Source: Lota lota (taxonomy: Eukaryota > Chordata > Actinopteri > Gadiformes > Lotidae). Taken from it: a stretch of 64,000 nt of DNA. Below, one piece after another: positions 23,222 through 35,590 of this stretch (position 1 is the first letter of the stretch; every line of letters starts with the position of its first letter). The position numbers and the translations under genes are program-made. Where the stretch lies: positions 1,790,800-1,854,799 of the forward strand of contig JACYXH010000479.1 in NCBI GenBank assembly GCA_026745465.1, written 5' to 3'. A model generated the notes under the pieces. That model saw only the letters and a program-made list of their open reading frames with translations. It did no database searches and was not told where the DNA came from.

Positions 23222-24232
23222 TTGCATCGCGCAACGCTGGGAGGTGTTAATAATATTAAAAGTTAAATGCCATCTGCTCCATAGCACCCAATGTGAATAC
23301 CAATGGTGCCCAGGAAAGTGTTGCAATTAACGGAGCCAAGGTGTGATAAGGGGGCCTTGCTCACAGGCTCCCCAGCCCCTAGGATAAGAGAGAGAGAGGG
23401 CAGATGTGAAGTTACACATACTTATAGCATGCAAAGGATCACATGAAAGGAGGAAAAGGATCACCACTACCACTGCCACCATCACATTCCTCTTCCTCGG
23501 CTCCATCTGTCTGAGGAGTGTGATACGATCCCCGTTTCATCTTAACTTAGAGAGATCTGCTTTTGAAATACACGTAAGTGCCTGCCGCTCTCTCTTTGAA
23601 TGTTGTGGGTGAATACGGGCCAGAGTGGCATCACAGGTGAACGATGAAGAATCTCTCTGCTGGTTTTGTCTTAAATTGTAGAAGCAAATTGTGTTTGGAC
23701 AGCCACACTTGATTTGTCACTGCAGGAATCTGGTGCTTGCCTCTGTTTGTGTTGCCAAGTGTGAATGAAAAAATATGAAGAAAATTGAAAATAGATTTAA
23801 AATATGATACACAGTTTGAAATAAGGAATATATATATATATAATAACAAAAAATACTGTAGGGAGAAAATAAATATGTTCAAACTGTAAATACCAAAATA
23901 TTAACATTTCTCACTATACTATGTATGTACACACCATATCATGAAAAAGAGCTATAGGAAGAGAGAGAGCTACAGAAAGAGGGAAAGGCACTGAGAGGAA
24001 CCAAAGGGAAGGCTTAGGGGAGGATGAGTCGTGAGGAGTCACAGGAGCCTTAGTAACGTGTGTGCGGAGCTTGTGGTTCAGGCAGACGGTGCTGCTTTCG
24101 GCTGGACGTCTGTTCACACATCTGGGTTCACGTGGCATAAACCTCAGGGCGACTGGAAACCCTGACTCTCTTCAGCGGCCTGGGTGTTGGTGGAGCTGCT
24201 CTAGAATAATCACTGGTACGGTGTTGCTCACT

Positions 24233-24234
<2 letters not shown>

Positions 24235-24286
<52 letters not shown>
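24235..24286. repeat. (CA)n microsatellite
   Basis: Nearly pure CA run. Confidence 0.95.
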
Positions 24287-24288
<2 letters not shown>

Positions 24289-24561
24289 CGCACACGCAAC
24301 CACACATCGTGGGGCAGTGGAAGACACGGTGGAGTTCTACCAACTGGATGTAGGCCTACACTCTACAGCTGCATTTCACGAAATGACTGTGGACAAGCAT
24401 GGTGGCCGCTCCATAACAAACGGAATTACGTACACCCTAATCATCACAGTGATCGCATTACTGCATTATGATAATATTTACAATGCCCATTTGTTTACCA
24501 ATTGTGTATACATTCAGTGTTGCAGCTATGGTCCAGTGGGCAAATTACAGTTTGTTACAGA

Positions 24562-24767
24562 CACAGAGAGAGGGGAAGGGACAGAGAGAGATAAATAGAA
24601 AGAGAGATAGCTAGAGAGAGAGAGAGAGACAGAGAGTGAGAGAGAGAGAAAGCGATAGAGACAGAGCTAGAGAGAGAGAGGGAGAGAGGGAGACAGAGAA
24701 AGAAGGAGAAAGGAGAAACAGATATAGGGAGGACTTAAGAGAGAAACAGAGAGAGAGAGACAGAGAG

Positions 24768-24841
<74 letters not shown>
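24562..24841. repeat. (GA)n tract
   Basis: Imperfect GA repeats ending in about 65 bases of pure GA (24775-24841). Confidence 0.95.
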
Positions 24842-24843
<2 letters not shown>

Positions 24844-26399
24844 AGCTAGCTGCATCTCTATAATGCATATCAATATATCAGCCACATCAATATGATGTGG
24901 CTCTCTGAGCGAGACCCCACCACTCAACGCCCATATGAAGTACCACTTCCCCCAATTTGATTGGTCAAATGCTATAGGGCACATCCTGAATACCTTGGTT
25001 GCCAGTCACTAAAGGATACTAACAAGGTGCATGAGGCGTTTTAGTTGTCATTTAGTTGATCAACATATGGTTGAAGGATATTGTGGGAGTAATATTTAGT
25101 GGGAGTTATATGCAAATGATACATCAGATTTATGGTTTGGTGAAGACTTTCTTTGATTCTCGTGTCCCTTAGTTTTATCACCATTTCATTAAGCCTCAAT
25201 ATGCCTAATAATTAAACTCATTAGCACACAGTTCTCCAACGGTCAGGCCGTTCACAACTATACGACTAAACAATCAAATCAAATGAAAAATAATTTCAGA
25301 AACATAATGAAGACGATGCTTAAAACATAAACATGTACAAAATAAACACAGTACACACAGTATTCGTCATATGCATTAGCCAGTAAGCCACATAATGCCC
25401 TGCAAAATCACTTCAACTATTCTTAACAGTTGACTGCTACAACGTATTGCTGGTCCTTGTTGGCTCAATAGTAACATCTTTCTCTGCAAACCGTGAAGCC
25501 CCCAGCAGTCCCCTGGCCATGCTCTGTCTTACATAATGGCTGACCCTCATGGCGGTCGTTCCTTATCATGGTAACTGCAAGGAATGCAACTCTGTCGCTC
25601 ACAGTCCCCCCCCCCCCTCTCTCTTTCTCGCTCTCTCTCTCTTTCTCTCTCTCTCCCTTGCCATCCCCTTTCCTGTTGACACCCCACAGTCAGTGCCCCC
25701 TCTGAGTTGTGGGCCAGGGTTTCTGCTCTAATGGGATAATAATTGTTGTTTTTCCATCACAGAAACTGATGGCTTGGTTCTTCCTCAGCGCAGGCCTGGG
25801 CAAATGAGCCGCAGATCAATCCGCGAGGCCCACATCATCATCACAGTGGAAATGCAGCGCGTGGTGTTGGTGGCAGAAACAAACACTATATGTCTGTCAC
25901 GGGGACCACTTGTATGTGACTGATGGTTTTCCCACTAGCTTATGTTCTTCTTTCAAAGGTCGCAACTTTCACACTTGTAAGGTAGCATATTCCTCACTAG
26001 TGAAAAGAGAGGCCAGGGTTTATTCTACCAATCAACATGGAGACGATTCTATTTGCTTTACTGCAATTGTCAATACCAACTGTAGTGTATATATTCGAAA
26101 GACATATAAACATGCACTGTACATTGGAACACTTGCTTACAGAAACACATGGAAATTTCACATACCATTCTTGCATGCCCTGTTTTCAAAAAGCACAAAG
26201 ACCAGCTCCACTCTCGTCCTCCCCCTATCCACCCTCCCTCCCATGCCTCACCTCATGGCAGTGAGATAGTGGCCTGCCATTTTAGCAGTTCCTCCCTCCG
26301 TCCAGCCGAAGATCATGCTGACACTCCAGTTTGCTCGGTTTGCCTTCTGTCTGAAAACTGTCCTCCACGTTTCTCCTTTAAATCCTCTAAAGGGAGGGA

Positions 26400-26532
26400 G
26401 AGAGGAATAGAGATAGGGACAAAGACAGAAAGAGAGGGGGTGAGGGGTAGTTGGAGAGAGGGGGAGATGGAGGGAGAGGGAGAGGGAGAGGGAGAGGGAG
26501 AGGGAGAGGGAGAGGGAGAGGGAGAGGGAGAG
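26400..26532. repeat. (GGGAGA)n hexanucleotide
   Basis: GA-rich lead-in, then about ten near-perfect GGGAGA units (26472-26532). Confidence 0.93.
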
Positions 26533-27349
26533 CAACATTGAACGCTGACAGGGACATAACTCCCCTTTTCCCTGCATACCTTGTTTACAGTCTGGCTCCT
26601 TTCTGCCATGCCCCCCTCTCTCAATGGAGTCATAAAAAACAAACAAGGGCTTTTAGAGAAATTGCCTGCGCTCTGATGATTAATAACAGTTGCACCACTT
26701 CCTCGGGAAAAAAAAGTCTCCAGAGGGAGAAAAGGACATTGGAAGATTAAAAGTGCCACGTCCCTAAATTGGAATGATTCAGTGCTCTGGCAGCACTAAC
26801 CAGCTTACTGAGGGCCAAGGGCCCCAGTCCACCTGCTAGACACGGGCCTCATACACTTTTAAATGCTGATTAGGACTCCACAGTGCCCAGTATGACAATA
26901 GCCTGAACTGGTGGTGGTATTATCCAGTAATGTGAATGGTAGATGGTACATGTGAGCACCAGTAACTACAGTGTAAAAGCATGCTTTTTTTTAACACAAA
27001 AAACGCAACCTCTAAGCAGAAAATGTGCCTGCCTATTCATTTTTGTATTTATTATATCTATTCGTTTTATATATTCGATTTTATTGCTTGACCTGACAGT
27101 ATAGAAACAATAAAATGTTTGGTACTGCAATTTCAATGCAATAGGCTATTGCAACTGCACTGAGTTGACATTTCAGTTTTTTTTTGTATATGTATGTATA
27201 TGGCATTTATTTTCGCAAATGTATAATTGGTATCAGATAATTATTGTTGTGAATGCAAACACGGCGTAAAGAGTACAATTTTGTGATATGGTAAGGATTC
27301 TTATTCTTAAAAAAAAAAGATCTAATTAAGACCTTTTTGTTTTTCTCTC

Positions 27350-27360
27350 TGCGCCTGCGC
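27350..27360. promoter_or_regulatory. NRF1-like site in PACRG promoter
   Basis: TGCGCCTGCGC differs by one base from the NRF1 core TGCGCATGCGC. It lies about 30 bases before the first X-box and about 200 bases before the PACRG start codon. NRF1 sites are frequent in bidirectional TATA-less promoters. Confidence 0.5.
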
Positions 27361-27389
27361 TTTATGTGAGTCTCGGTGCTTGGCGCGGA

Positions 27390-27403
27390 GTTGCTATGGT
27401 AAC
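27390..27403 (+). promoter_or_regulatory. RFX X-box 1 of PACRG promoter
   Basis: GTTGCTATGGTAAC is a full inverted-repeat X-box (GTTRCY..RGYAAC type), the site bound by RFX factors that switch on ciliary genes. It lies 160 bases upstream of the PACRG ATG. PACRG is an axonemal protein, so the site fits the gene. Confidence 0.85.
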
Positions 27404-27438
27404 CCTGCCATACAGCAAATAGGAGAACGAGTCTCAAA

Positions 27439-27451
27439 GTTCCATAGCAAC
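27439..27451 (+). promoter_or_regulatory. RFX X-box 2 of PACRG promoter
   Basis: GTTCCATAGCAAC is a 13-base X-box with one weak half (GTTCC) and one perfect half (AGCAAC). It lies 35 bases after X-box 1 and 111 bases before the ATG. Confidence 0.7.
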
Positions 27452-27562
27452 GCCTTTTTACAAAATCAACAAGCACTATACCAATATACTATTGACCATT
27501 TAGTGGTTGCGCATATAAGCGTTTGTGTTGTCAGTTAAAGCTCATAATTTCCAATTCGCACC

Positions 27563-27646
27563 ATGATGGCACATGAAATGGACATTTCCACTTCCAGGAG
27601 GAAGACCGAAGGCTTTACTGTGAAGTCAACTATGAAGAACTCCGTG
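27563..27646 (+). CDS. pacrg: PACRG coding exon 1
   Basis: First coding exon of Parkin co-regulated gene, a microtubule inner-junction protein that helps close the B-tubule in cilia and sperm flagella. It encodes 28 residues from ATG 27563 (context GCACCATGATGG). A second ATG follows at once, so the exact start is open. The end KTEGFTVKSTMKNSV matches the conserved vertebrate PACRG segment SEGFTVKAMMKNSVV closely. The exon ends at GTG followed by a strong donor GTGAGT (27647) in phase 0, as required by exon 2. The N-terminus is shorter and different from mammalian PACRG, as expected for this unstructured, poorly conserved part. The X-boxes upstream support a cilia-related role. The transcription start was not determined. 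Confidence 0.9.
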
Positions 27647-27714
27647 GTGAGTCGAGTCATTAAGTAAGGGATAATGTAACGTTATACATACAGGGATACA
27701 TACATTGTCCCGTC

Positions 27715-27951
27715 TATTACACGGCTACTTAGTGAATAAATCAATAATTTGACTCAGAGTATAATAACACAAAATGACTTTATTACTTTAAAAATGATTT
27801 CATTAATTACGCTAAGAAAATAGAACTGCGTCCATACCAACGGTCTGTTATACAGAGCAGCGATCTGCAAAAAAAAAAAAAAAAAAAAAACAGACCGTAG
27901 AATGCCGTAATTGACCAATCAGAATCGAGGATTCAACAAAGCCATGTAATA
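27715..27951. mobile_element. Fold-back MITE beside PACRG exon 1
   Basis: 237 bp with imperfect terminal inverted repeats. The left end is TATTACACGGCTACTTAGTG, and the right end is the complement of TATTACATGGCTTTGTTGAA. An inner stem ACGGTCTG (27840-27847) pairs with CAGACCGT (27891-27898) around a run of 22 A. The segment TTGACCAATCAGAATCGAG is a motif I recall from widespread teleost non-autonomous repeats. No coding capacity and no clear target duplication. Confidence 0.6.
27869..27890. repeat. Poly-A run
   Basis: 22 consecutive A in the loop of the MITE. Confidence 0.95.
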
Positions 27952-30570
27952 AGTGGGTTAATTTATTTGGGCTGACAAGTACATCGAACAAGTACACAAA
28001 CATACTGACCTTAAACATTAAACAATTGATGTTGCTAGCTAGCAGAAATAAACTGAGCGGACAGATTTCTTGTATGGACCACTTCATCCTTTTGCATCTG
28101 GCCACATGGTGCAGGAGTTCAACTACATTCACCTAATTTAGATGTGTTGTCAATGTGTTTTAGTTAACACAAAAGCATGAAATGCATTTTTCTATCAATA
28201 AGATCCTCCAAAAAGTGTTTTTAACGTGACGCCCTGATATACTGCCCAGAAGGACTGGTTTGTAAACAATTTTTTTGAAAAACAACAGGGTTCACATTTG
28301 TATGCCTTATGTAAGCCTCTCTCTTCAGGGTTTCTCTGTCATGAAGGTGGTGCTGTGTGTAATTTAAGTGCTTTTTTACCTATTTACCTACGTTTTTTTA
28401 CCTAATTTTTAAATAGGCCATATGTCATGCCTAGCAATACAGACTACTTGTTTGGGTTCCAAAACACAGGGTAAAACATTGTCTAACACTTTATGAACAT
28501 CCCAGGGGAAATCTCAGGTGGCACAACATGCAATTCCAGGTGTCGTGGGTGTCTGAGGGGGGCAAATATAGGCTCTAATAAATGGTACTAACAGCTTTAC
28601 AGAATGCGCTAGGATCAATAAAACACAGCTGTTGCACATTGTGAGACTTAAACACACATGGTCCCTCCCGAAGGTTGATGGCTCACTTGTCTGTGGCATA
28701 GGTAGGCCTGCTGAGACCCAGTACATTTCCGTTGTCTCCTCCCCTCATTTGGGTCAAATTTAGACGGATACCACAGGAGTTATCCTCAAGTCTTTTTTGA
28801 TCAACTTTATTGAGTGGTTAAGTAAGTCTGTCTTTCAAGTGTCAAATATATAGGTTAGGGTGATTAAAAAAAAAAATCCCCCTCCAGACGAGGCATAGGC
28901 CTACTTAGACCGGATTGACCTAAAGACAGATATCCAACTACCTACACTCAAATATTTTTGTAGTAAACAAAATAAGAAGGTAAACAAGAAAGTTGAACTA
29001 TGCAGAGACTCAGTCTCAGTGAGGGCTGTCTCTCTTACCGAGAGGCAGGGAGAGATGTGGCATCCTGCTGCACTATGGGGGATGGATGCCCGTAGGTGAC
29101 AAACTTCATGGTGTAGACCATAAATCGGCATCCAATATTTTACATGGGCATCAAGAAAATGCAAATAGGCCTGTATCATTTTAGAAAGATGCTCCTTGTT
29201 TGACAGGCGTTAACAAGAGCAATTCACAAGGAACAAGATTCATATTCAATAGTACTCATATTCAATAGTACTCTGTTACTGTAGGCTACCATTTGTATGC
29301 ATTTCCAATGGAATGCACCAGCAAAATGTACTGTTCTGTACTGTACTGCACTGAGCTGACAAAAAGCATTAGCAGGTCCTTGATTGATCAGTGAGTGCTG
29401 TTTCAGGAAGCCACTATTGTGTTTTGTAATTCAATAAACAAGCCACAGCAATGTGTGGCTTCATCTTATGGAGTCTTGGCGATTCACTCCTGCCTCAACC
29501 ATGCGTTTAGTCAACAGCAAGCTTTTATAACAGTTGTAAGGTTTTTTAACACAGTTCGTTTCTATATAAAGAGCTACTTTTTTGTAAAATGGTTCCAGAA
29601 ATAATTGCAACGTCAACAAAACACCGTCCTCTGGAACTTGTTTTTATTACTTGATTTTTAAATCGTAAAGACGTTGTGATGATTTTTTATTTACGTTTTT
29701 GACGTTGCTTCTCGTTAACAGCCTGGCTTGGCTCGCGGTGTGAGAAGAGAGCATTGTCTTGGATGTCACACCCGCAGTCAGCAGCAGTGGTGGCAGCGGT
29801 GTGTTGTGTAATATGGGCCTAATATGTTTTGCCAGCATACCACTTGCAATTGCTTTCCTTTACTGCTGCCCACATGCTGAGTGTCCAGACTCGAGCCTTT
29901 CCTATGCAAACAGTGGATTCAACTCTTCCTCTCTCAGAGCCAAGACATTTCTATTAGAAAACTATTCCTTGTAGCACTCACACTATACACATTTTTTTTA
30001 AGTACTAAGCCCTGAATAGTGCTGAAAGAGCAGGCGCTGCTTGCAGTCGAAAACTTTCCCCATCCGTGTTATTTCCACAAGCACAAGGGCTTGTCCAAAT
30101 ACAACCAAGGAGGGTTTCATAGCCATTGTCAAAGCCCTTCACCTTGCTTCAAGGTCGTACCATTTGGACAGTGCTGGATTTACTGGTGAGAAGCCAAAGA
30201 CCCTTGTAATATTCAGCTTCATCTCTCCAGAGGATCTCTTTTGCGTCTGGAACATGAATGGTATTTCTGCAATCTCTTCCTGTCCCTAACCAAATCCCAA
30301 CAAGAAAAAATACAAATAAAATTGTTTTCCAGGGGCTGGATTTTTTGTCATATTGCTTCCGGTCCCCCCCCTCCCCTCACCGCTGTGTTCAGTGACATAT
30401 CGCTTTAGAGAGGGCAGCCTAGCTGAGAGCCTTGATTTGTGGGGACCTGCAAGGCCATTCCAAGCCTTTGCAGGGGAGGGAGACTTGAGGCATAGGCTTA
30501 TTATGGTATAAAGTATTTGTGGTCGTAGAAACTGAATCAATAGTAAAGACCCCTTGAATCTTGCAGCCTG

Positions 30571-30592
30571 CCCCCCCCCCCCCCCCCCCCCC
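30571..30592. repeat. Poly-C run
   Basis: 22 consecutive C. Confidence 0.95.
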
Positions 30593-31193
30593 TCCTCCCG
30601 GTGATCCATCTATGAGCTCTTGGCAGAGGGAAAAAAAATGCTCCTTTTGTATTCTGGTGGGTGGTTGTCAGCTTGTGTTTGAAAAACAGTGGGGAAAGAA
30701 GGTGTTATTTTCTGTGTCGCAAGATGATTCCATAATGGTGACAAAGATTATCATGGATTTGGAGGGAGAGAGAGAGAATGCAGTTCACACATTTGGGAAA
30801 ATCACACTTAAAAGTTACACAGCAGGACTTTTGTATTTGATTTATATGAGATTGCTTGAGCCCATTTTCTGAAACATTGCTCACTACAAATCTTCCCTAT
30901 ATGGCTAATTCAGTCATTGTATTAATTTAAAAAAACGTGACGGCCAAGCATGTTTGCGAGTAAGCAGCCTTGCCTAGTGCCAGAGTTCGTTTTCCTCTTC
31001 TGAAGGCAGATTGTCTTCTCTTTCTATCCCTTAACTCATTTACCTGAGCCAGCTGGCTGCCCTTGGAAAAAACTGTCTTTGTATCAGGTGCTTTCCAATG
31101 AATGCTTTATGAGGAAAATTGAGCATGGTCAGCAAAAGGACAATTATTTAGTTCACTCGACAGCTGAAACACGCGTGCACATGCAAAAACGCA

Positions 31194-31195
<2 letters not shown>

Positions 31196-31241
<46 letters not shown>
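31196..31241. repeat. (CA)n microsatellite
   Basis: Nearly pure CA run. Confidence 0.95.
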
Positions 31242-31243
<2 letters not shown>

Positions 31244-31548
31244 AGGAACACCTTTTCTTCTAATGATGTTAGACCCAGACAAACTCAAGTATGAGTATTC
31301 TGCACACATGCGTCTGTGTTCAATATAACCAGGCAGCCTCCTCATTAGATACAAATTCTCCCAATGTGATACTGGCAACAAGTTTGAGTCACCCCAACAA
31401 TCCTTGACTCTATGCTCTTTTGGAAATAAACACACATAGCCCTATATTTAAGAGTGAGGCTGATTGTGAATAGTGCAACGGCTCACATTTCTACAACCTT
31501 TTCTTCAAATGGAGGAAAACTACCGCAGGTGAAAATAATGGCTGATCA

Positions 31549-31606
31549 CGGGTGTGTGTGTGTGTGTGTGTGCGTGCGCTATGGGGGGGGGTTGTTTACC
31601 CCCCCC
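31549..31606. repeat. (GT)n then G-run/C-run hairpin
   Basis: GT run to about 31573, then a run of G (about 31583-31591) and a run of C (about 31600-31606) separated by TTGTTTA, able to form a G:C hairpin. Confidence 0.85.
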
Positions 31607-33539
31607 ACACACTTATATCATGATCTTGGGAATGCAACTCCATTCAAGTCTATTTCTGTGTGCCTTCCGCGCCACTTGGTTGACAGCTATACTGGCTTCT
31701 GTGTTTATGAGGCCTTTTCAAGCCTTTGTAGATGGCGTTATAATTAGACTGAGTTTTATCAGGGAGCCTTTACAAAGACTCAATTTAGGAGTTGATGAAG
31801 GCCTCTCTATCGTGAAACAAACAATGCAGAGGGCGGAAATGCCCCCTTGGGATGCTCTGTCAGATCGAATGTAGATAGCGATGTTGGAAGATATCACACT
31901 ATATGTTATGTTGCAGAAGATTTCATTGGGTTTGGTGCTTTTCATACGATGTCCAAGACAGATTAACTTTGTTTTTGTTATTAGTATTGATATTCCTGCA
32001 AGATGCCTGTCAAGGCGAAAGGTGAGATTTTTCTTCAGCTTAACCACTTTAGCCAAATGTGTGCTGACTGTACTGTGTTTATTTTGTTGAATGTAGGCAT
32101 TATTGTTAATTTCTCTAAGCAGTACAGGCCAAGGTTCTTTTTGATAAACCACCTGAATATCGGCAGAAGTCTTGATTTGAAATTAATGAAGGCTACGTGG
32201 ATTATAACCCCCACTTCCCCCACAATCCGTCTCCTCTAAATGACAGCCATTTTCCAACCTTTTTATTTTAAAATTCCAACGGAATGCAATAGTTTTGTCC
32301 TGACCTTTTGAATTTTGCTGACCTGGACAGAAATGGCCAAGCGGCCGTAATTGATTTGGTGCAGGGAGCCCAGAGCCTGGGACATTTGTGTGATGTATAG
32401 AGCCTGCAGCCCATACGTCTCCCCCTGAGTTACAACCACCAGGAACCACGTTGTGGCTCAAGAACTTTTGTCAACAACAACAAAAACAACAACAACTTCT
32501 TAGTCCTTAGTTTTGCTCATGTGCACCTTAGCTTAGCACCTCTCGTACTAGCTTCCTTATAGGCACCAAGACGTTCCGTTCCCCAGCAGGAAACAAACTT
32601 GGGGTAACCCACCACCCACCGCTTTCCTGAGGTTGAGGACACAGAGGAAGCTCACACTGGGGGCCCCTGCCGCTGTTTCTTCAAGCTGTTTGGCCCCTGC
32701 TTCACATCCAGCCGAGCCGGGAGCGCCACCAGCTGAAGGTGTGCTGTAGGACAAGAGGGCGTCTCCCGGTCTCATCAGGGGGGAACGAGAGAGAGAGTGT
32801 GTGGTAGGAGAAGGTGGGGGGGGGGGGGTGGGGTTGGAAGGAGGTTAGCTCCCAGACACTGGCAGAAGTGATCCACATCAGGACCGCAATGGGTCCCCAT
32901 GCTCCTCTAGATACCGCCATTCATTACACCCCCTCCCCCCTCCCTCCCCCTAGCCCTCCCCTGCACACGAAAACGACTAGCGCATCTCACTCAGCAAAGC
33001 GTTTGATCAGCACAGTGCTGCTTCAAGAAGGCAGTGTTTGGCGTGGGGGAGAGGAGGAGAGGGAAGAGGTTGGATTGTGTGGGGGGCAGCGGGGAACGTG
33101 GGGCTGACCTGCTTATGACTCTGTCTTATCCTCTCTCTCTCACTCTCTTTTTATATCACTCTATCTCTGCCCCACCCCTCTCCCTTAAGACAGAGGAGAA
33201 CAAAGAAAAGAGACTTGAGAATAGAAAAAATAAAGAAGGCAACTCTAACCCTTTGGCCCTGAACCCCCAGCGCACATGGGAGCATGTCTGGTCCCACACA
33301 CTGTGTGTCTGTCCTTTTGAAGGACCCCTCGTCCTCCCTTTGATTTCTGCCAAACGGCTCGGGGATGTGACAGATGCTCAACTTTCCCTCTCTTCTCCCT
33401 GCCCCCCTTGCCCCCCTGGACACCCGTCTCTTTAATGTTGTTCTTTAATCTCACCCGAGTTTGTATGTTCTCTCTGTCTGGGTGCGAAGGAGGTGGTGAC
33501 ATGGGCGCTGATGTGTGTACTAACGCAAGACCATTGTGA

Positions 33540-33540
<1 letters not shown>

Positions 33541-33585
<45 letters not shown>
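33541..33585. repeat. (GT)n microsatellite
   Basis: Pure GT run. Confidence 0.95.
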
Positions 33586-33586
<1 letters not shown>

Positions 33587-34620
33587 GCTACGTCTGGATG
33601 GGAGAGGGAGAGACACCTCGTTGGTTTCTCGCCTGTTCACTGAAAGCCCTCGTGCTCCTCCTCCTACGACTGCAGTGTTGCAGATCAATTTCTTTATGTT
33701 CGGCGCCATCGCTGTTTCCGCAGGAGGGACAAATGAAAAAGTGTAATTTAAGTTAAATCCCTGAAGCCATATTATTACATTATTAAGATTTTGTTTTTGT
33801 TCAGGCATCAAGCAGGTGCACAAAGGAAAATAGTTTTGAGACAACAATGTACTGATGAAACAGTCACTTCTGGCACTGATAAAAGCAGAGTAGAATGTAT
33901 GTTGAATTTAGATATTTTTTATTAGGAGAACGAGGAGAGTCGGAAAATACCATATTGTAGTCTGTACAAAGAGTGTTGCATGATGCACATTATTTGAAGC
34001 CTTGGACAGAATGGTGGTATCGCTGTGCACTGTAATAACACATATGACGCAACCTGAAGTTGCCGTTTTTTTTGTCGTTGCTTGGCATGCTTTGCTTGTA
34101 GGTAGCATGCCGTCGGTCAAAGATAGTCACAACGCTAATCCCAGTGGAAGCATAGCCACGGTTGCTGTGTCTTCCGTTCTTTCCAGCTTTTGAAATAGCG
34201 GCAATGCTACCTAGTGTTATGCAGGGAGACTCAATGGTGCTCATTAAAGTAGCCTTGCCCTTGACTGATGGGCAACACGGGTCGGCTGTGGGATGCTGGA
34301 GATGCCTAATCACCCTAGATTCTTCTTTAATCGTCGGCGGAATCCAAGATGAGCAAGATGTTTATCGTTTTGTTTTCTAAAATCGTTTAGTTTTGTAATT
34401 TTGACCAATGTTGTAATTGCTTGATATTGTATCGAAACGCTTTGGCATGCGTATGAAAGGCTGTATAATAAAGTTTGACATGACTCAAAGCCCTCTCTAG
34501 AGGGAGCAGGTGAGGTAATGGTATCACACCCGTCCAGACCCTTAAATCAGTTCTGAGTACTGAGCCACAAAGTGCTTTTGTGTGTCAGCATCCTTGCCTT
34601 GGCTCTTATTCATTCACTTT

Positions 34621-34860
34621 AGTGTGTGTGTGTGTGTGTGTGTGTGTCTGTGTGTGTGTGTCGGTGGGTAGGTGTGTTACGTGTTTGTTTGAATGTGTGC
34701 GTGCCATGTATACGTGTTTGTGTAGGTTGGCAGGAATGTTAATAGGTCTTTATGTGAGTTTGTGCTTGTGTGTTGGAGGGTAGCGGTGTTAATTTGTGCT
34801 TGTGTTTGTGTGCTTGTTGTGTAGGTGGTTTTATGTGTGTGTGTGTGTGTGTCTATGTGT
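34621..34860. repeat. (GT)n and degenerate GT tract
   Basis: GT run (34621-34660), then degenerate GT-rich DNA with a second run at 34834-34851. Confidence 0.85.
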
Positions 34861-35196
34861 GTGGTTGCAGTCTGAGCAAACTGCAGCCCAGGGGGAAAGA
34901 GTGTAACGAGTGAGGCAAAGATATCGTTCCTATTTTTATGCACAAGTTAGGAGTGAATCAGTGTGTTTTCTTCCTCTCCTTCTTGGTCTGCCTTACTTAA
35001 CCAGAGGCTGGACCACCATCCAGAGCACCGCCCCCGCGGGTGGTCTCACTGACTGACCGCATTTCCATCTGTCTCTCCCTGTGTTGCTTGTTTCCAGCGT
35101 CACCCCCTGGAAGGTTTCCCTTGCTGATTTGTTGAGCAAATACATTTTGGGTCATCGGGGGTTTCAAGTTAAATCTTTCTGCATGATAAAGCAGAA

Positions 35197-35250
35197 GGGA
35201 GAGAGAGAGAGAGAGAGTGTGTGAGAGAGTGTGAGAGAGATAGAGAGATG
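35197..35250. repeat. GA/GT-rich tract
   Basis: GA run followed by mixed GTGAGAGA repeats. Confidence 0.85.
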
Positions 35251-35533
35251 GGATGAATTGGGATGGGATGGGATATGTGTGTGTATGTGCAACTATGCAT
35301 ATTTGAGTCCATGTGTGTGTTTTGAGTTTGTGTGCGTGTATGCATGGTGTTCAATGGTGTGCACATCCCGGGTCCAGGGTATCTAAGGAGATGGGAGCGG
35401 GGGGATCAGTTATTCCCCTATAATTGTACAGGGTTAGGCTGCGCTATTTTATTTGCATTCATTTAAATTTTTATATATTTATTTATTTTTGCATTTTTTT
35501 TTTTTTTATAATTGGACTGGCTGGGGTCCTCAA

Positions 35534-35590
35534 TAAATATAATAATAATAATAATATATATAATAATAAAAAAAATTAATCCAATAAAAA
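35534..35590. repeat. (TAA)n AT-rich repeat
   Basis: ATAATAATA repeats with AT interruptions. Confidence 0.85.

Larger units (their letters stand above)
20784..27300. other. Non-coding DNA upstream of PACRG
   Basis: No exon recognised. Long frames at 21367-22546 and 24062-24598 run through CA or GA repeats. 22560-22980, 23230-24230, 24850-25600 and 26540-27200 are unique sequence with no feature I can name. If PRKN is divergent from PACRG here, part of this would be its 5' region, but its ATG-containing exon is not visible. Confidence 0.5.

Noticed and set aside
25560..25580. Minus-strand ATGATAAGG (complement of CCTTATCAT) as PRKN exon 1
   Set aside because: PRKN exon 1 should read ATG-ATH-G followed by a GT donor; here the next bases do not fit and the site is 2 kb from the promoter.
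27207..27476. A minus-strand 89-codon frame beginning MLVDFVKR across the PACRG promoter, as a PRKN or novel exon
   Set aside because: No similarity to the PRKN ubiquitin-like domain, no good start codon at its end, and it covers X-box and NRF1-like motifs.
34430..34480. AATAAA-type signal (TATAATAAAGTTTGAC) as the end of a gene
   Set aside because: No coding sequence precedes it, and such hexamers are frequent by chance in AT-rich introns.
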